Shown: positions 32,234 to 41,018, counted from the stretch's first letter. The stretch: 45,003 bases of DNA from Bacteroidetes bacterium UBA4416 (GCA_002390745.1 DGQK01000012.1:299897-344899); one strand, 5' to 3'. The notes: generated by a model from the sequence alone, not told the origin. Made by a program: numbers and translations.

Positions 32234-32671
32234 ATGTTTGAGATTTTAAAAAGCTTCGAGTCAAAATTCGGTTCCCTCAAAAAAAAGGGATTAAGAATTG
32301 AGGGTTTATCCATGATAGATCCAAAACGTAAGAAACATGTGATTATGATCTCTAAACCGTTTTTGTTTGATAACCGCCAGCTGCCTAAGTCCTATGAGGG
32401 CCTGGAGATCAAATCAAAAATCGAGGGAGGTTTGCCGGAAGAGTTTAAGATCGAGAAGGAGATGGTAAAAAAAGACTACCTCTGGGCTCCAAACCGCTTT
32501 GAGAAATACGTAGACCGTTGCTCGGAAGATATCCGCAAGCAATTCGGAAATCCGAACATGTCGAGGATGGAGATGCTGGATGCCCTGGCGTTCGGGAGCT
32601 TCGAAGACCATAAGAAAAAAACACAAATGCTTATCAACGAAGGAAAAATTCCGGCAATAAGCCTCAACTAA
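32234..32671 (+). CDS. Cytosolic protein of unknown function, 145 residues
   Basis: The start at ATG 32234 (MFEILKSFESKFG) lies just after a good promoter. The protein is lysine- and glutamate-rich with no signal peptide or membrane span. Patterns such as KKKGLRIEGLSMIDPKRKKHVIMISKPFLFDNRQLPKSYEGLEIK suggest a small alpha-beta fold; this stretch is residues 16-60. I do not recognise a family. A strong terminator follows at 32733, so it is a single-gene unit. Confidence 0.75.
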   Translation: MFEILKSFESKFGSLKKKGLRIEGLSMIDPKRKKHVIMISKPFLFDNRQLPKSYEGLEIKSKIEGGLPEEFKIEKEMVKKDYLWAPNRFEKYVDRCSEDIRKQFGNPNMSRMEMLDALAFGSFEDHKKKTQMLINEGKIPAISLN

Positions 32672-32732
32672 TTAAAAAATAAAGCAATTGACTAGGGTAT
32701 AATTAAGGGTTAAACTTTTTAAATTGCTTCAG

Positions 32733-32766
32733 ATCCTTCCATCTTCCAGTGGAAGGATTTTTTTTG
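32733..32766 (+). terminator. Rho-independent terminator
   Basis: A perfect 9-bp stem ATCCTTCCA/TGGAAGGAT with an 8-base loop is followed by eight T bases. It ends the 145-residue gene unit. Confidence 0.85.
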
Positions 32767-32804
32767 CACGGTATTTTCAAAAACGAACAAAGGATCTTGT
32801 TGGG

Positions 32805-33080
32805 CATGTCCCTTCCGCAAAGAACAGGCGGAAGGGTCGGGCTGCCCGCTTCAATTCCTGTCCCGAAAGCAGTTCGGGACAGGAGATTTCCGCTTGCATC
32901 CCTCATGCAGGTTCGCTACAGGGTTTGTGTAATGAGCAGTGGCTTTCTGCGCCAGGGGCATGAAGGGCTTGGTTCTTTTTAGGGCGCTGCCTTGGTTACT
33001 GAGCCTGTCGAAGTACTTTCGCCCTAAAAAAACCGGAACAACGTGTAGCCCGGAATGACCCGCCCGGGCGCCCAAAAAGA
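32805..33080. repeat. Structured non-coding element with three perfect stems
   Basis: It contains CCCTTCCGC/GCGGAAGGG (32810-32836), CCTGTCCCGAA/TTCGGGACAGG (32857-32883, loop 5) and TTTTTAGGGCG/CGCCCTAAAAA (32976-33030). The last encloses a degenerate half of the REP-like repeat, TGAGCCTGTCGAA at 33000-33012. A self-complementary CGCCCGGGCG follows near 33060. No frame with coding character crosses it. It may be a dispersed repeat or a structured RNA. Confidence 0.6.
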
Positions 33081-33153
33081 AATTAACGGATGCCGCGCCT
33101 CAACAATTTTACCTATAATTTAACGGCTCCTAAAGCCGCTTGCCTTTTTTGGT

Positions 33154-33161
33154 TATCTTTG
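33154..33161 (+). promoter_or_regulatory. -7 promoter box of the lepB operon
   Basis: TATCTTTG fits TAnnTTTG and ends only six bases before the lepB ATG at 33168. Transcription would begin at or next to the start codon. It also argues against the upstream in-frame ATG at 33090. Confidence 0.5.
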
Positions 33162-33167
33162 AAAGGT

Positions 33168-34211
33168 ATGGTGAACCGATTTCTGAAACACAGGCAGGTA
33201 CTGGTAGAATGGGCCAAAGCCATTGGCATCTCGTTCCTGTGCGTGTTGTTTTTGCGTACCTTCTTTTTCGAGATCTCACCGGTAAGCTCGCCTTCTATGG
33301 AAAAAGGCCTGCTCACGGGCGATTTCATGTTCATCAACAAGCTTTCCTACGGCCCCCGGCTTCCCAAAACCCTGCTGAGCCTTCCGTTCGTGAACCAAAA
33401 ATACTATTCCACCCTCATCGAGCTGCCTTATCTCCGCCTCTTCGGAAGCCCGGATGTGGAGCGGAACGACGTGGTGGTGTTCAACTACCCCCAGGAAAAC
33501 GAATATCCGGTAGATCACCGCTCTTATTTTGTGAAGCGCTGCGTGGCGCTGCCCGGAGATAGTTTCCGGATCGAAAAAGGCTCCGTATACGTAAATAACG
33601 AGGCTACCGACGACGAAACCCTGCTGCAGTACAATTACCACATCAAATCGGCCAGGCTGCTGGATTCCGCTTTTATTGAACATTACCAGCTCCGGGAAGG
33701 GGGCAGGATCTCCGATAATAACGACTATTCGTTTACACTCACCGATGCACTGGCGGATACACTGCTTAGCAAGACCTTCATTACCAGCATCGAGAAGAGC
33801 ACCGAAGCCAGGGAAATGTGGGATGAGTTTGTGTTTCCCTTCAACAGCCACTACAAATGGAATGTGGATTACTACGGCCCTGTCAGAATCCCCGCCAAAG
33901 GCGACACCGTGCGGCTGGATTCGATGAACCTGTGTTTCTTTGAGCGCATCATCAGTGTGTACGAAGGGAATACCCTTGAGCTGAAGCACGACTCCGTATT
34001 CATCAACGGGGACTTTTCGCCTTCCTACGTGATTCAGCAGAATTATTATTTCATGATGGGCGATAACCGCCACAACTCACAGGACAGCCGCCACTGGGGC
34101 TTCGTGCCGGAAGACCACATCATCGGCAAAGCTACGCGCGTCATTTATTCGAGCGATAAGCTGTACCATACCGGTGTTCGCTGCGACCGCATCTTTAAAC
34201 GCATTCATTAA
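33168..34211 (+). CDS. lepB: LepB, signal peptidase I
   Basis: The protein has 347 residues from ATG 33168. One membrane anchor (16-34) is followed by the catalytic serine S43 in SPSM and the general base K123 in VKRCVALPGD. Box E, GDNRHNSQDSRHWG, is near the C-terminus. The enzyme cuts signal peptides of exported proteins on the periplasmic side. An insertion of about 100 residues between the K123 region and box E is common in Bacteroidota LepB. The gene opens a tight four-gene operon and overlaps wbqC by one base (TAATG). Confidence 0.95.
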   Translation: MVNRFLKHRQVLVEWAKAIGISFLCVLFLRTFFFEISPVSSPSMEKGLLTGDFMFINKLSYGPRLPKTLLSLPFVNQKYYSTLIELPYLRLFGSPDVERNDVVVFNYPQENEYPVDHRSYFVKRCVALPGDSFRIEKGSVYVNNEATDDETLLQYNYHIKSARLLDSAFIEHYQLREGGRISDNNDYSFTLTDALADTLLSKTFITSIEKSTEAREMWDEFVFPFNSHYKWNVDYYGPVRIPAKGDTVRLDSMNLCFFERIISVYEGNTLELKHDSVFINGDFSPSYVIQQNYYFMMGDNRHNSQDSRHWGFVPEDHIIGKATRVIYSSDKLYHTGVRCDRIFKRIH

Positions 34212-34804
34212 TGAGCAGGAATTCCGTTTTGTTGACAACGGCTTACCTGCCGTCCTTAGCCTATCTCCGGGAAGTGCTCCGGGCGGATGACGTGTTGCTG
34301 GAGGCGCAGGAGTATTTTGTAAAGCAAAGTTACCGCAGCCGCTGCGAGATCCTGACAGCCAACGGAACCTTATCCTTGTCGATCCCGCTCGGAAAACATG
34401 CCGATAAGGAAATCATTTCCCGGAAGCGCATTTCCTATGCGGAAAACTGGCAGCAGCAGCATTGGCGGACGATCACCAGCGCCTATAAAGGCTCCCCCTA
34501 TTTCGAGTTTTTTGAGGATGATCTGAGGCCTTTCTACGAGCAGCGTTTTGAGTTCCTGATGGATTATAACACGGCTTTGCTAAAGTCTATATTGCATATC
34601 CTCCGCGTGAAGAAGGAAATCCGTTTCACGGAGCGTTACGATCCGAAGCCGGAGGGCTTGAAAGACCTGAGAGCCTTGCCGCATTTTTCAGAAGAAGCCC
34701 TAACGCCTCACTACCAGGTATTCTCCATCGGTTCCACCTTTGTGCCTGGCCTGAGCTGCATCGATGCCCTGTTCAATATTGGCCTTGAAACCAAAACGTT
34801 GTGA
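34211..34804 (+). CDS. WbqC-family protein
   Basis: The protein has 197 residues. It shows the WbqC pattern with an early TTAYLPSLAYLREVLRADDV, a central RCEILTANGTLSLSIPLGKH, and KRISYAENWQQQHWRTITSAYKGSPYFEFF. The family is often found near polysaccharide genes and has a glycine-N-acyltransferase-like fold, but its reaction is not established. Its ATG shares a base with the lepB stop, which implies translational coupling. lepB and wbqC are frequent neighbours in Bacteroidota. Confidence 0.88.
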   Translation: MSRNSVLLTTAYLPSLAYLREVLRADDVLLEAQEYFVKQSYRSRCEILTANGTLSLSIPLGKHADKEIISRKRISYAENWQQQHWRTITSAYKGSPYFEFFEDDLRPFYEQRFEFLMDYNTALLKSILHILRVKKEIRFTERYDPKPEGLKDLRALPHFSEEALTPHYQVFSIGSTFVPGLSCIDALFNIGLETKTL

Positions 34805-34805
34805 C

Positions 34806-35342
34806 GTGGAAGAATTTATTTCAGACGATTATTTTTACAAAGACGTGGATTCTCCGACGGGTCCGCTCAGGCTTGTTGCCAGCCGCAAAGGGCTTGCCGC
34901 GGTAGCGTGGAATGCCGGAGATGTGTTCAGGATCCGGTTGCACGAACTGAAAGAAAGCCCGGGGCATGCCTTGCTGATGGAAACGGAGCGGCAGCTGAAT
35001 GCGTATTTTGAAAAGAAGCGAAGGACGTTCGATCTTCCGCTGGACCTCATTGGAACCGGCTTTCAGAAGAAGGTGTGGGAGGCGTTGAGGGATATTCCTT
35101 TCGGTCAAACAAAAAGTTACGGCGACCTGGCCAGGCAGCTCGGCGATCTGAAAGCCGTGAGGGCTGTGGGAGGCGCGCTGAACAAAAATCCGGTTCCCAT
35201 CATTGTGCCCTGCCACCGCGTGATCGGATCTTCCGGCGTTCTCACAGGCTTTGCAGGAGGTATTGGCACGAAGGACTATTTGCTGAGGCTGGAAGACCCG
35301 AACCTTCAGTTAAATCTCTGGGATCAGCAGCAGGATGTCTAA
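34806..35342 (+). CDS. ogt: Ogt, methylated-DNA--protein-cysteine methyltransferase
   Basis: The protein has 178 residues if started at GTG 34806, one base after the wbqC stop. The ATG at 34764 would overlap wbqC by 41 bases and add an atypical leader. The active site PCHRV has the acceptor C136, preceded by the HTH-like DNA recognition segment (FGQTKSYGDLARQLGD) and followed by GFAGG. It removes methyl groups from O6-methylguanine in a suicide reaction. It overlaps the following glycosylase gene by eight bases, so the two form an alkylation-repair pair. Confidence 0.92.
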   Translation: MEEFISDDYFYKDVDSPTGPLRLVASRKGLAAVAWNAGDVFRIRLHELKESPGHALLMETERQLNAYFEKKRRTFDLPLDLIGTGFQKKVWEALRDIPFGQTKSYGDLARQLGDLKAVRAVGGALNKNPVPIIVPCHRVIGSSGVLTGFAGGIGTKDYLLRLEDPNLQLNLWDQQQDV

Positions 35343-35994
35343 AACATTTTCAAAAGATAGCTTTAAGAAAATCTGCGATCAGCTTGCGAAAGGGGATCAG
35401 GACCTCTTGCACATCATCCGCGCTTACGGCTATCCACCCATGTGGACAAGGCCCAACAGCTTCGCAACACTGGTGCACATCATCCTCGAGCAGCAGGTGT
35501 CACTGGCTTCGGCCCTGGCTTCTCTAAAAAAGTTACAGGAAAAGACCAAAGGGCTGAGCCCGCGAAAGGTTCTGAGGCTGAATGATGAAGAGATGCGGGC
35601 CTGCTATGTGAGTCGCCAGAAAACAGGCTATATCAGAGGCCTGGCGGAAGCGATCCTGAAAAAGAAATTACTTCTTGAAAACCTGGAAACCTTGTCTGAC
35701 GATGAGGTCAGAGCAGAGCTCACCTCGCTGAAAGGCATCGGCAACTGGACGGCGGATGTTTACCTGATGTTTGTGCTGCAACGCGCTGACGTATTTCCTG
35801 CCGGAGACCTCGCGGCGGTGAACGCGCTTAAGCGGATCAAACACCTGGCGCCTGTCACGCCAAAGGAAGAGGTTGTTGCGGTGGCCGCTCAATGGCAACC
35901 ATACAGGACCGTCGCGAGCATGATCCTCTGGCACTTTTACCTGTCGTCGCCTTCGAGGGGCAAAAACAATATGGCGCCTGTATCGGAGAAGTAA
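35335..35994 (+). CDS. DNA-3-methyladenine glycosylase (AlkA-type HhH-GPD)
   Basis: The protein has 219 residues. The helix-hairpin-helix LKGIGNWTADVYLMF is followed by FPAGDLA with catalytic D158, as in the HhH-GPD superfamily. The short N-terminal part (SFATLVHIILEQQVSLASA) matches the compact AlkA/MpgII group without the extra E. coli domain. There is no C-terminal 4Fe-4S cysteine set, so it is not Nth. It would excise 3-methyladenine and related bases. It is translated together with ogt as the last gene of the lepB operon. Confidence 0.9.
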   Translation: MSKTFSKDSFKKICDQLAKGDQDLLHIIRAYGYPPMWTRPNSFATLVHIILEQQVSLASALASLKKLQEKTKGLSPRKVLRLNDEEMRACYVSRQKTGYIRGLAEAILKKKLLLENLETLSDDEVRAELTSLKGIGNWTADVYLMFVLQRADVFPAGDLAAVNALKRIKHLAPVTPKEEVVAVAAQWQPYRTVASMILWHFYLSSPSRGKNNMAPVSEK

Positions 35995-36113
35995 AACTTA
36001 CTGTCTCTTTGTACTTTGATAAGCAGGTGAACGGATTTGATCAGGTATGCGGATACTATCCGGAAGCTCCGAATCCCCTTTAAGGTATGTTTCAATGAAA
36101 GGAAATGAGAATC

Positions 36114-36740
36114 CTAATGCAGCCTGGTGCTGATGAGGCTGATGAACTCCTTGCGGGTAGGGTCTTTCATGAACTCGCCGGTAAAGGCGGAGGTGGTGGT
36201 CACGCTATTCTGCTTTTGCACACCGCGCATTTGCATGCAGAGGTGCGAGCATTCCATCACCACGGCCACGCCGAGTGGCTGAAGGGTGTCCTGGATGCAG
36301 TCGCGGATCTCGTTGGTGAGGCGCTCCTGTACCTGCAAGCGGCGGGCAAAGGCATCCACCACGCGCGGGAGCTTGCTCAGACCTACAATGTGGCCGTTGG
36401 GAATATAGGCAATATGGGCTTTCCCGAAAAAAGGCAGAAGGTGATGCTCGCAGAGGCTGTATACTTCAATGTCCTTCACAATCACCATCTGGCTGTAATC
36501 TTCCTTGAACATGGCTGAACGTAACACTTCGGCAGGGTTGAGGTCGTAGCCCTGGGTGAGGAACTGCATGGCTTTGGCGGCCCTCACCGGTGTTTTTACC
36601 AATCCTTCACGATGCGGGTCCTCTCCCACATCGTCCAGGATGTTTTTATACATATCTGAAATAGATTCTACCAGTTTATCATTGTACTGGTCTATTTTCT
36701 TGTAGCCGTTAAGCTCATGTTCAAATTCTTCGTTCAGCAT
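36114..36740 (-). CDS. folE: FolE, GTP cyclohydrolase I
   Basis: The protein has 208 residues. Zinc ligands are C97 and H100 in SLCEHHLLPF and C168 in SHLCMQMRG. The GLSKLPRVV and QVQERLT motifs line the active site. It converts GTP to 7,8-dihydroneopterin triphosphate, the first step to folate and other pterins. The PTPS-family gene is 42 bases upstream on the same strand and uses the FolE product, so the two form a pathway pair with that gene first. Confidence 0.95.
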   Translation of the reverse strand: MLNEEFEHELNGYKKIDQYNDKLVESISDMYKNILDDVGEDPHREGLVKTPVRAAKAMQFLTQGYDLNPAEVLRSAMFKEDYSQMVIVKDIEVYSLCEHHLLPFFGKAHIAYIPNGHIVGLSKLPRVVDAFARRLQVQERLTNEIRDCIQDTLQPLGVAVVMECSHLCMQMRGVQKQNSVTTTSAFTGEFMKDPTRKEFISLISTRLH

Positions 36741-36782
36741 AAAACAATTTTTAAAATAACAACGGCGCAGCCATATGGTTTT

Positions 36783-37193
36783 CTATTCCCCGAAATATTC
36801 CACGTAGTTGCTGTCGGTTTCGTAAAGCTTGATGCAGTGCAGCGTAGCTCCCATGTCTTTGATCTTTTTCTGGAGAATGTCCCAGATAAAGATCGCCACA
36901 TTCTCCGTGGAAGGCATAACCGGCATGCCGGCTACGTCGAGGTTGAGGTTCTTATGGTCGAGCACATCCGTCACATCACGGCGGATGAGCGTGCTGAGCT
37001 CTTTTAAGTTGACCACAAAACCGGTGTCCGGATTGATCTCTCCTTTTACTGTCACAAACAGCTCGTAGTTATGCCCATGCCAGTTCTTGTTGGCGCATTT
37101 TCCAAAAACGGCCTCGTTCTGTTCCTCGCTCCAGCCGGGATTAAACAATTTGTGAGCGGCATTAAAATGTTCTTTGCGGGTAATGTAAATCAT
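36783..37193 (-). CDS. 6-pyruvoyl-tetrahydropterin synthase family (PTPS/QueD)
   Basis: The protein has 136 residues. Zinc histidines are H14, H39 and H41, and the catalytic cysteine is C33 in GKCANKNWHGHNY. The spacing C-x5-HGHNY, together with VTVKGEINPDTGFVVNLKEL and LDHKNLNLDV, resembles animal-type PTPS more than E. coli QueD, which has C-x3-HGH. E-T in the C-terminal LYETDSNYVEY binds the pterin. It may make 6-pyruvoyl-tetrahydropterin for a pterin cofactor, or 6-carboxy-tetrahydropterin for queuosine. It shares an operon with folE. Confidence 0.9.
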   Translation of the reverse strand: MIYITRKEHFNAAHKLFNPGWSEEQNEAVFGKCANKNWHGHNYELFVTVKGEINPDTGFVVNLKELSTLIRRDVTDVLDHKNLNLDVAGMPVMPSTENVAIFIWDILQKKIKDMGATLHCIKLYETDSNYVEYFGE

Positions 37194-37226
37194 AGTAAAT
37201 TTAACTCAGCAAAAATACTAATATAA

Positions 37227-37883
37227 ATGCACATTCTGATCGTATCTGCCACCCAATTTGAGGTTAAGCCCTTACTGGAATATCTGCAGATACCCTCAAT
37301 CGCTCCGGGAATCAATCAAGCAGGCAAGGCGGTGAAAAGCCACGACATTCGGGTGCTGATCACCGGGATCGGTATGGTAAATACTGCCTGTGCCATGGGG
37401 CGCTACGGGAACGGCGCCTATGATCTTATCATCAATGCCGGTGTTTGCGGCGCATTCGATAAGTCGGTGCCACCCGGAACCCTGGTGCATGTTACGGAAG
37501 ATGTCCTGAGCGAGATGGGAGCAGAAGACGGCGAAGGCTTTTTAACATACGACCAAATGGGATTGCCCGGCACACATCGTTTTTCCGGGCACTTGAGCGA
37601 CAGGTTTAACGCATTGGCCTCCCTGAAGCAGGTCAAAGGTATTACGGTGAATACGGTGCATGGAAATGAGCATTCCATCGCCGGGGTTAAACAATTGTAC
37701 CATCCGGATGTTGAAAGCATGGAAGGGGCTGCGTTTTTTGCCGCCTGCCCCGCTGCCCGGAATATTTTACAGATCAGGAGCATCTCCAACCATGTTGAAA
37801 AACGTGATAAAAGCAAATGGCAGATGCCCCTGGCCATCAAAAACCTGAATGACTTTTTAATTGAATTGATAACTCATTTGTAA
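37227..37883 (+). CDS. mqnB: MqnB, futalosine hydrolase
   Basis: The protein has 218 residues with the nucleoside phosphorylase fold. It starts ILIVSATQFEVKPLLEYL, has the phosphorylase-like ITGIGMVNTACAMGRYG and NAGVCGAFD segments, and has the catalytic region DVESMEGAAFFAAC with a QIRSISNHVEKRD acid-base segment. It cleaves hypoxanthine from futalosine to give dehypoxanthine futalosine in menaquinone synthesis. mqnD follows 110 bases downstream, separated by a hairpin repeat. Its start is close to the divergent PTPS gene. Confidence 0.92.
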   Translation: MHILIVSATQFEVKPLLEYLQIPSIAPGINQAGKAVKSHDIRVLITGIGMVNTACAMGRYGNGAYDLIINAGVCGAFDKSVPPGTLVHVTEDVLSEMGAEDGEGFLTYDQMGLPGTHRFSGHLSDRFNALASLKQVKGITVNTVHGNEHSIAGVKQLYHPDVESMEGAAFFAACPAARNILQIRSISNHVEKRDKSKWQMPLAIKNLNDFLIELITHL

Positions 37884-37901
37884 GTATCGTGAAATTTGTA
37901 A

Positions 37902-37956
37902 GGTGGTTTCGAGAGCCTCAACCACCGGTTTGTTGACTGAGGCTCTCGAAGTCAAC
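37902..37956. repeat. REP-like double-hairpin element, copy 2
   Basis: It has the same architecture as the copy at 1070. Arms GGTGGTT/AACCACC surround TTCGAGAGCCTCA, and arms GTTGAC/GTCAAC surround TGAGGCTCTCGAA. The core is identical, but the arms have changed on both sides so that pairing is kept. It lies between mqnB and mqnD. Confidence 0.85.
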
Positions 37957-37993
37957 AAAAAAAATAATCACCAACCCCTATCCACTGATACCC

Positions 37994-38824
37994 ATGAACT
38001 TCACACTCGGTTTTTCTCCCTGCCCAAACGATTGTTTTATCTTTGATGCGCTCGTACACAAGAAAATCGATACGCAGGGCATTGATTTTTCGGTGGTGAT
38101 GGAAGATGTGGAAGCCTTGAACAACAGGGCTTTCCGTCAGGAGCTTGATATTACGAAGCTGAGCTATCACGCGTTTTTGTATTTAACGGATCATTATGCT
38201 TTGCTTAATAGCGGCAGTGCCCTTGGCTTCAACTGTGGTCCGCTGCTTGTGAAAGATGCTAAAACAGACATTCAGGACATCAATGCGGCAAGCATTGCCA
38301 TTCCCGGAAAATACACAACTGCTAATTTCCTGCTGTCGCTGGCTTTCCCGAAGGCCACTAACAGGAAGGAGACCCTCTTCAGCGATATTGAAGGCGCTGT
38401 CCTGTCGCACCAGGCAGATGCCGGCCTGCTCATCCATGAGAACCGGTTTACCTATGAGCAAAAGGGCCTTGAGAAGATCATTGACCTGGGCGAATTCTGG
38501 GAAAGCCTCATCCATGCGCCCATCCCATTAGGTGGCATTGTGGTAAAGAGGTCTGTGGATCAAGCGCTGCAACGAACGGTCGACAGCCTGATCCGGCGTA
38601 GTGTGGAGTTTGCCTTTGCCAACCCGGAGAGCTGCATGGCGTATGTGAAAGCGCATGCCCAGGAAATGGACGAGGAGGTTATGAAGAAACACATTGCCCT
38701 TTACGTGAATTCGTTTTCTGTGGATCTTGGTGAAACCGGACGTGGGGCAGTGGAGCTGCTCTTTAAAAAAGCAGAAGAGAACCACCTGATTGAAGGGCTG
38801 GCCCCTCAGATCTTTGTCGGCTGA
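37994..38824 (+). CDS. mqnD: MqnD, 1,4-dihydroxy-6-naphthoate synthase
   Basis: The protein has 276 residues. The N-terminal FTLGFSPCPNDCFIFDAL, with S and D lining the pocket, and the central LGFNCGPLLV, GKYTTANFLL and GLLIHENRFTYEQKGL segments are typical of MqnD. The fold is a two-lobed periplasmic-binding-like enzyme but cytosolic. It turns cyclic dehypoxanthine futalosine into 1,4-dihydroxy-6-naphthoate. A short hairpin with arms GGCTGAT/ATCAGCC overlaps the stop codon region. Together with mqnB and mqnC it shows the futalosine route to menaquinone. Confidence 0.93.
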   Translation: MNFTLGFSPCPNDCFIFDALVHKKIDTQGIDFSVVMEDVEALNNRAFRQELDITKLSYHAFLYLTDHYALLNSGSALGFNCGPLLVKDAKTDIQDINAASIAIPGKYTTANFLLSLAFPKATNRKETLFSDIEGAVLSHQADAGLLIHENRFTYEQKGLEKIIDLGEFWESLIHAPIPLGGIVVKRSVDQALQRTVDSLIRRSVEFAFANPESCMAYVKAHAQEMDEEVMKKHIALYVNSFSVDLGETGRGAVELLFKKAEENHLIEGLAPQIFVG

Positions 38825-38912
38825 TTCCGCTTATCAGCCCTATACGGCGTTTTATCAAAATCTCCCCCTTTGCTGGTAAATTCCTGTTATATTTATCGAA
38901 ACTAAACACATC

Positions 38913-40928
38913 ATGCATAAAACATTACTTGTCCCTTCTTTGCTTTTTATTGGCGTGCAGGCTTTTTCACAAAGTCTTTCGCCGGGTATCAATCTGAGTT
39001 ACATCGACTCATCGGTGAGTCCGCGCAATGATATTTACCGCTACGCCAACGGCAAATGGCTGGCCAAACAACAAATACCTGCCAGCGACGGAAGCTGGGG
39101 AAGTTTTAATGAGATCAATGAAGGGAATATCAGCAACCTGAAATCCTTGCTGACGGATATTTCCAAAAACACAAAGGCTGCCCCCGGCAGCAATGTGCAA
39201 AAGATCAGGGACTTTTACCTGACGGGCATGGATTCCCTGAAAGCGGAAAAAGAGGGCATGGACCCTATCAAAAGCCAGCTGGCAGCCATTGAGCTCATCA
39301 AAACGAAAGATGAATTAGTGAAAGTGTCTGCCAGCCTCAACAAAAAAGGGGTGAGCGGTATGATCGGCTTTTATGTGTACTCCGATTTTAAGAACAGCAA
39401 TGCCAATGCCTGCTACCTGACCCAGACAGGCATGGGCCTGCCTGACAAAGACTTTTATTTTGAAACTAAATACGAAGCCATTAAAACCGAATACCGGCAG
39501 CACGTTGCCAGGATGTTTGAATGCATGGGGAACCTGCCTGCCGATGCCACAGCCAAAGCGGCTATCGTGATGGGTATTGAAACCAGGCTCGCGGAAGGGG
39601 CCATGAACGCTGTGGAGCAACGCGACCCGCAAAAACAGTATAATCCATTTACCAAAGAGGAATTATTTAAAGCTTATCCGAAGATCAATTGGAATACCTA
39701 CTTCGCATCGCTTGGGATCAAAACACCGGAAACGATCATCATCAATCAGCCTGATTTTTATAAGCAGCTGAACAGTGTCATGGATTCGATCTCTATCGCG
39801 GATTGGAAAGTTTTCCTGAAATGGAAGCTGGTAGCGGAAGCCGCACCTTACCTGTCTTCCTGCTTTGTGAACGAAAGCTTTAAATTCAACGGTACAACGC
39901 TGGCCGGCAAAAAAGAAATGAAGCCGCGCTATAAACGTGTGCAGGCTACCACGGATGCGGTATTGGGTGAGGCGCTCGGCAAGCTGTATGTAGAGAAATA
40001 TTTCAATGCCGATTCTAAAAAACGCGTGGAGACGATGATCGACAACCTGATCGCTTCATACCGCGAGCGCATCAACACAAGGGACTGGATGAGCGAAGAA
40101 ACAAAGAAACAGGCTCAGCAAAAACTCGATAAGATCATCCGTAAGATCGGTTTCCCGGATAAGTGGATCGATTATACGCCGTTGACGATCACCAGAGAGT
40201 CGTACTGGAAAAACATTTCAGCAGGCAGCGAATTTCAGTTCAGACGGATGATCGCTAAGATCGGTAAACCGGTAGACCGCATGGAGTGGGGCATGACACC
40301 TCCAACCGTGAATGCCTACTATAATCCAACCTCCAATGAGATTGCCTTTCCGGCCGGGATCATGCAGGTGCCTTTCTTTGATCCGAAAGCAGATGACGCT
40401 TATAATTATGGAGTGATGGGCTCTGTGATCGGGCATGAGCTGACGCATGGCTTCGACGACCAGGGCTCGCAGTTTGATGCCGATGGGAACCTGAAAATGT
40501 GGTGGACGGAAACCGATTACAAGAATTTTAAAGGTAAAACCAAACTCATAGTAGATCAGTTCAACGGCTACGATGCCATTGATACCCTGCATGTGAACGG
40601 AGAGTTGACACAAGGCGAGAATATTGCGGATCTCGGGGGATTGACCATGTCCTACTATGCGTATAAAAAATCCCTTCACGGCAAGCCATCCCCTGTTATT
40701 GCCGGCTATACCGGTGAGCAGCGTTTCTTCCTGGCATGGGCGCAGGGCTGGAAAGTATTGATGCGCGATGCTTATCTGAAGCAAATGATCGCCACTAACC
40801 CGCACTCGCCCGGTAATTTCCGTGCGATTGGCCCGCTGAGCAATATGACGGAGTTTTACGATGCTTTTGGCGTGAAGCCCGGCGATGGCATGTACAGGCC
40901 TGTAGAAAAACGCGTGAGCATCTGGTAG
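38913..40928 (+). CDS. M13 (neprilysin/PepO) zinc endopeptidase, exported
   Basis: The protein has 671 residues. Residues 1-20 form a signal peptide ending AFSQ. The zinc motif HELTH is at 508-512 and the third ligand is E569 in GENIADLGG, a spacing of 61 that fits neprilysin. The C-terminal end (FGVKPGDGMY, then W671) is the usual M13 tail, where a terminal tryptophan contacts the fold. It cuts small peptides, probably in the periplasm. A strong terminator follows at 40981. It is a lone gene with no linked operon partner. Confidence 0.95.
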   Translation: MHKTLLVPSLLFIGVQAFSQSLSPGINLSYIDSSVSPRNDIYRYANGKWLAKQQIPASDGSWGSFNEINEGNISNLKSLLTDISKNTKAAPGSNVQKIRDFYLTGMDSLKAEKEGMDPIKSQLAAIELIKTKDELVKVSASLNKKGVSGMIGFYVYSDFKNSNANACYLTQTGMGLPDKDFYFETKYEAIKTEYRQHVARMFECMGNLPADATAKAAIVMGIETRLAEGAMNAVEQRDPQKQYNPFTKEELFKAYPKINWNTYFASLGIKTPETIIINQPDFYKQLNSVMDSISIADWKVFLKWKLVAEAAPYLSSCFVNESFKFNGTTLAGKKEMKPRYKRVQATTDAVLGEALGKLYVEKYFNADSKKRVETMIDNLIASYRERINTRDWMSEETKKQAQQKLDKIIRKIGFPDKWIDYTPLTITRESYWKNISAGSEFQFRRMIAKIGKPVDRMEWGMTPPTVNAYYNPTSNEIAFPAGIMQVPFFDPKADDAYNYGVMGSVIGHELTHGFDDQGSQFDADGNLKMWWTETDYKNFKGKTKLIVDQFNGYDAIDTLHVNGELTQGENIADLGGLTMSYYAYKKSLHGKPSPVIAGYTGEQRFFLAWAQGWKVLMRDAYLKQMIATNPHSPGNFRAIGPLSNMTEFYDAFGVKPGDGMYRPVEKRVSIW

Positions 40929-40980
40929 CATCGGCTCCTACCCGGAGTCAACGGACCATAGAGATCATATATATCATTAA

Positions 40981-41018
40981 AAACGGTGGCTTTGCATAGT
41001 TAAAGCCACCGTTTATTT
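40981..41018 (+). terminator. Terminator of the M13 peptidase gene
   Basis: A perfect 13-bp stem AAACGGTGGCTTT/AAAGCCACCGTTT with an 8-base loop is followed by an AT-rich ATTTTAAT stretch. Confidence 0.8.

Noticed and set aside
38819..38839. Hairpin at the mqnD stop as a terminator
   Set aside because: The 7-bp stem GGCTGAT/ATCAGCC has no T-run and overlaps the coding end. It is kept only as a remark in the mqnD entry.
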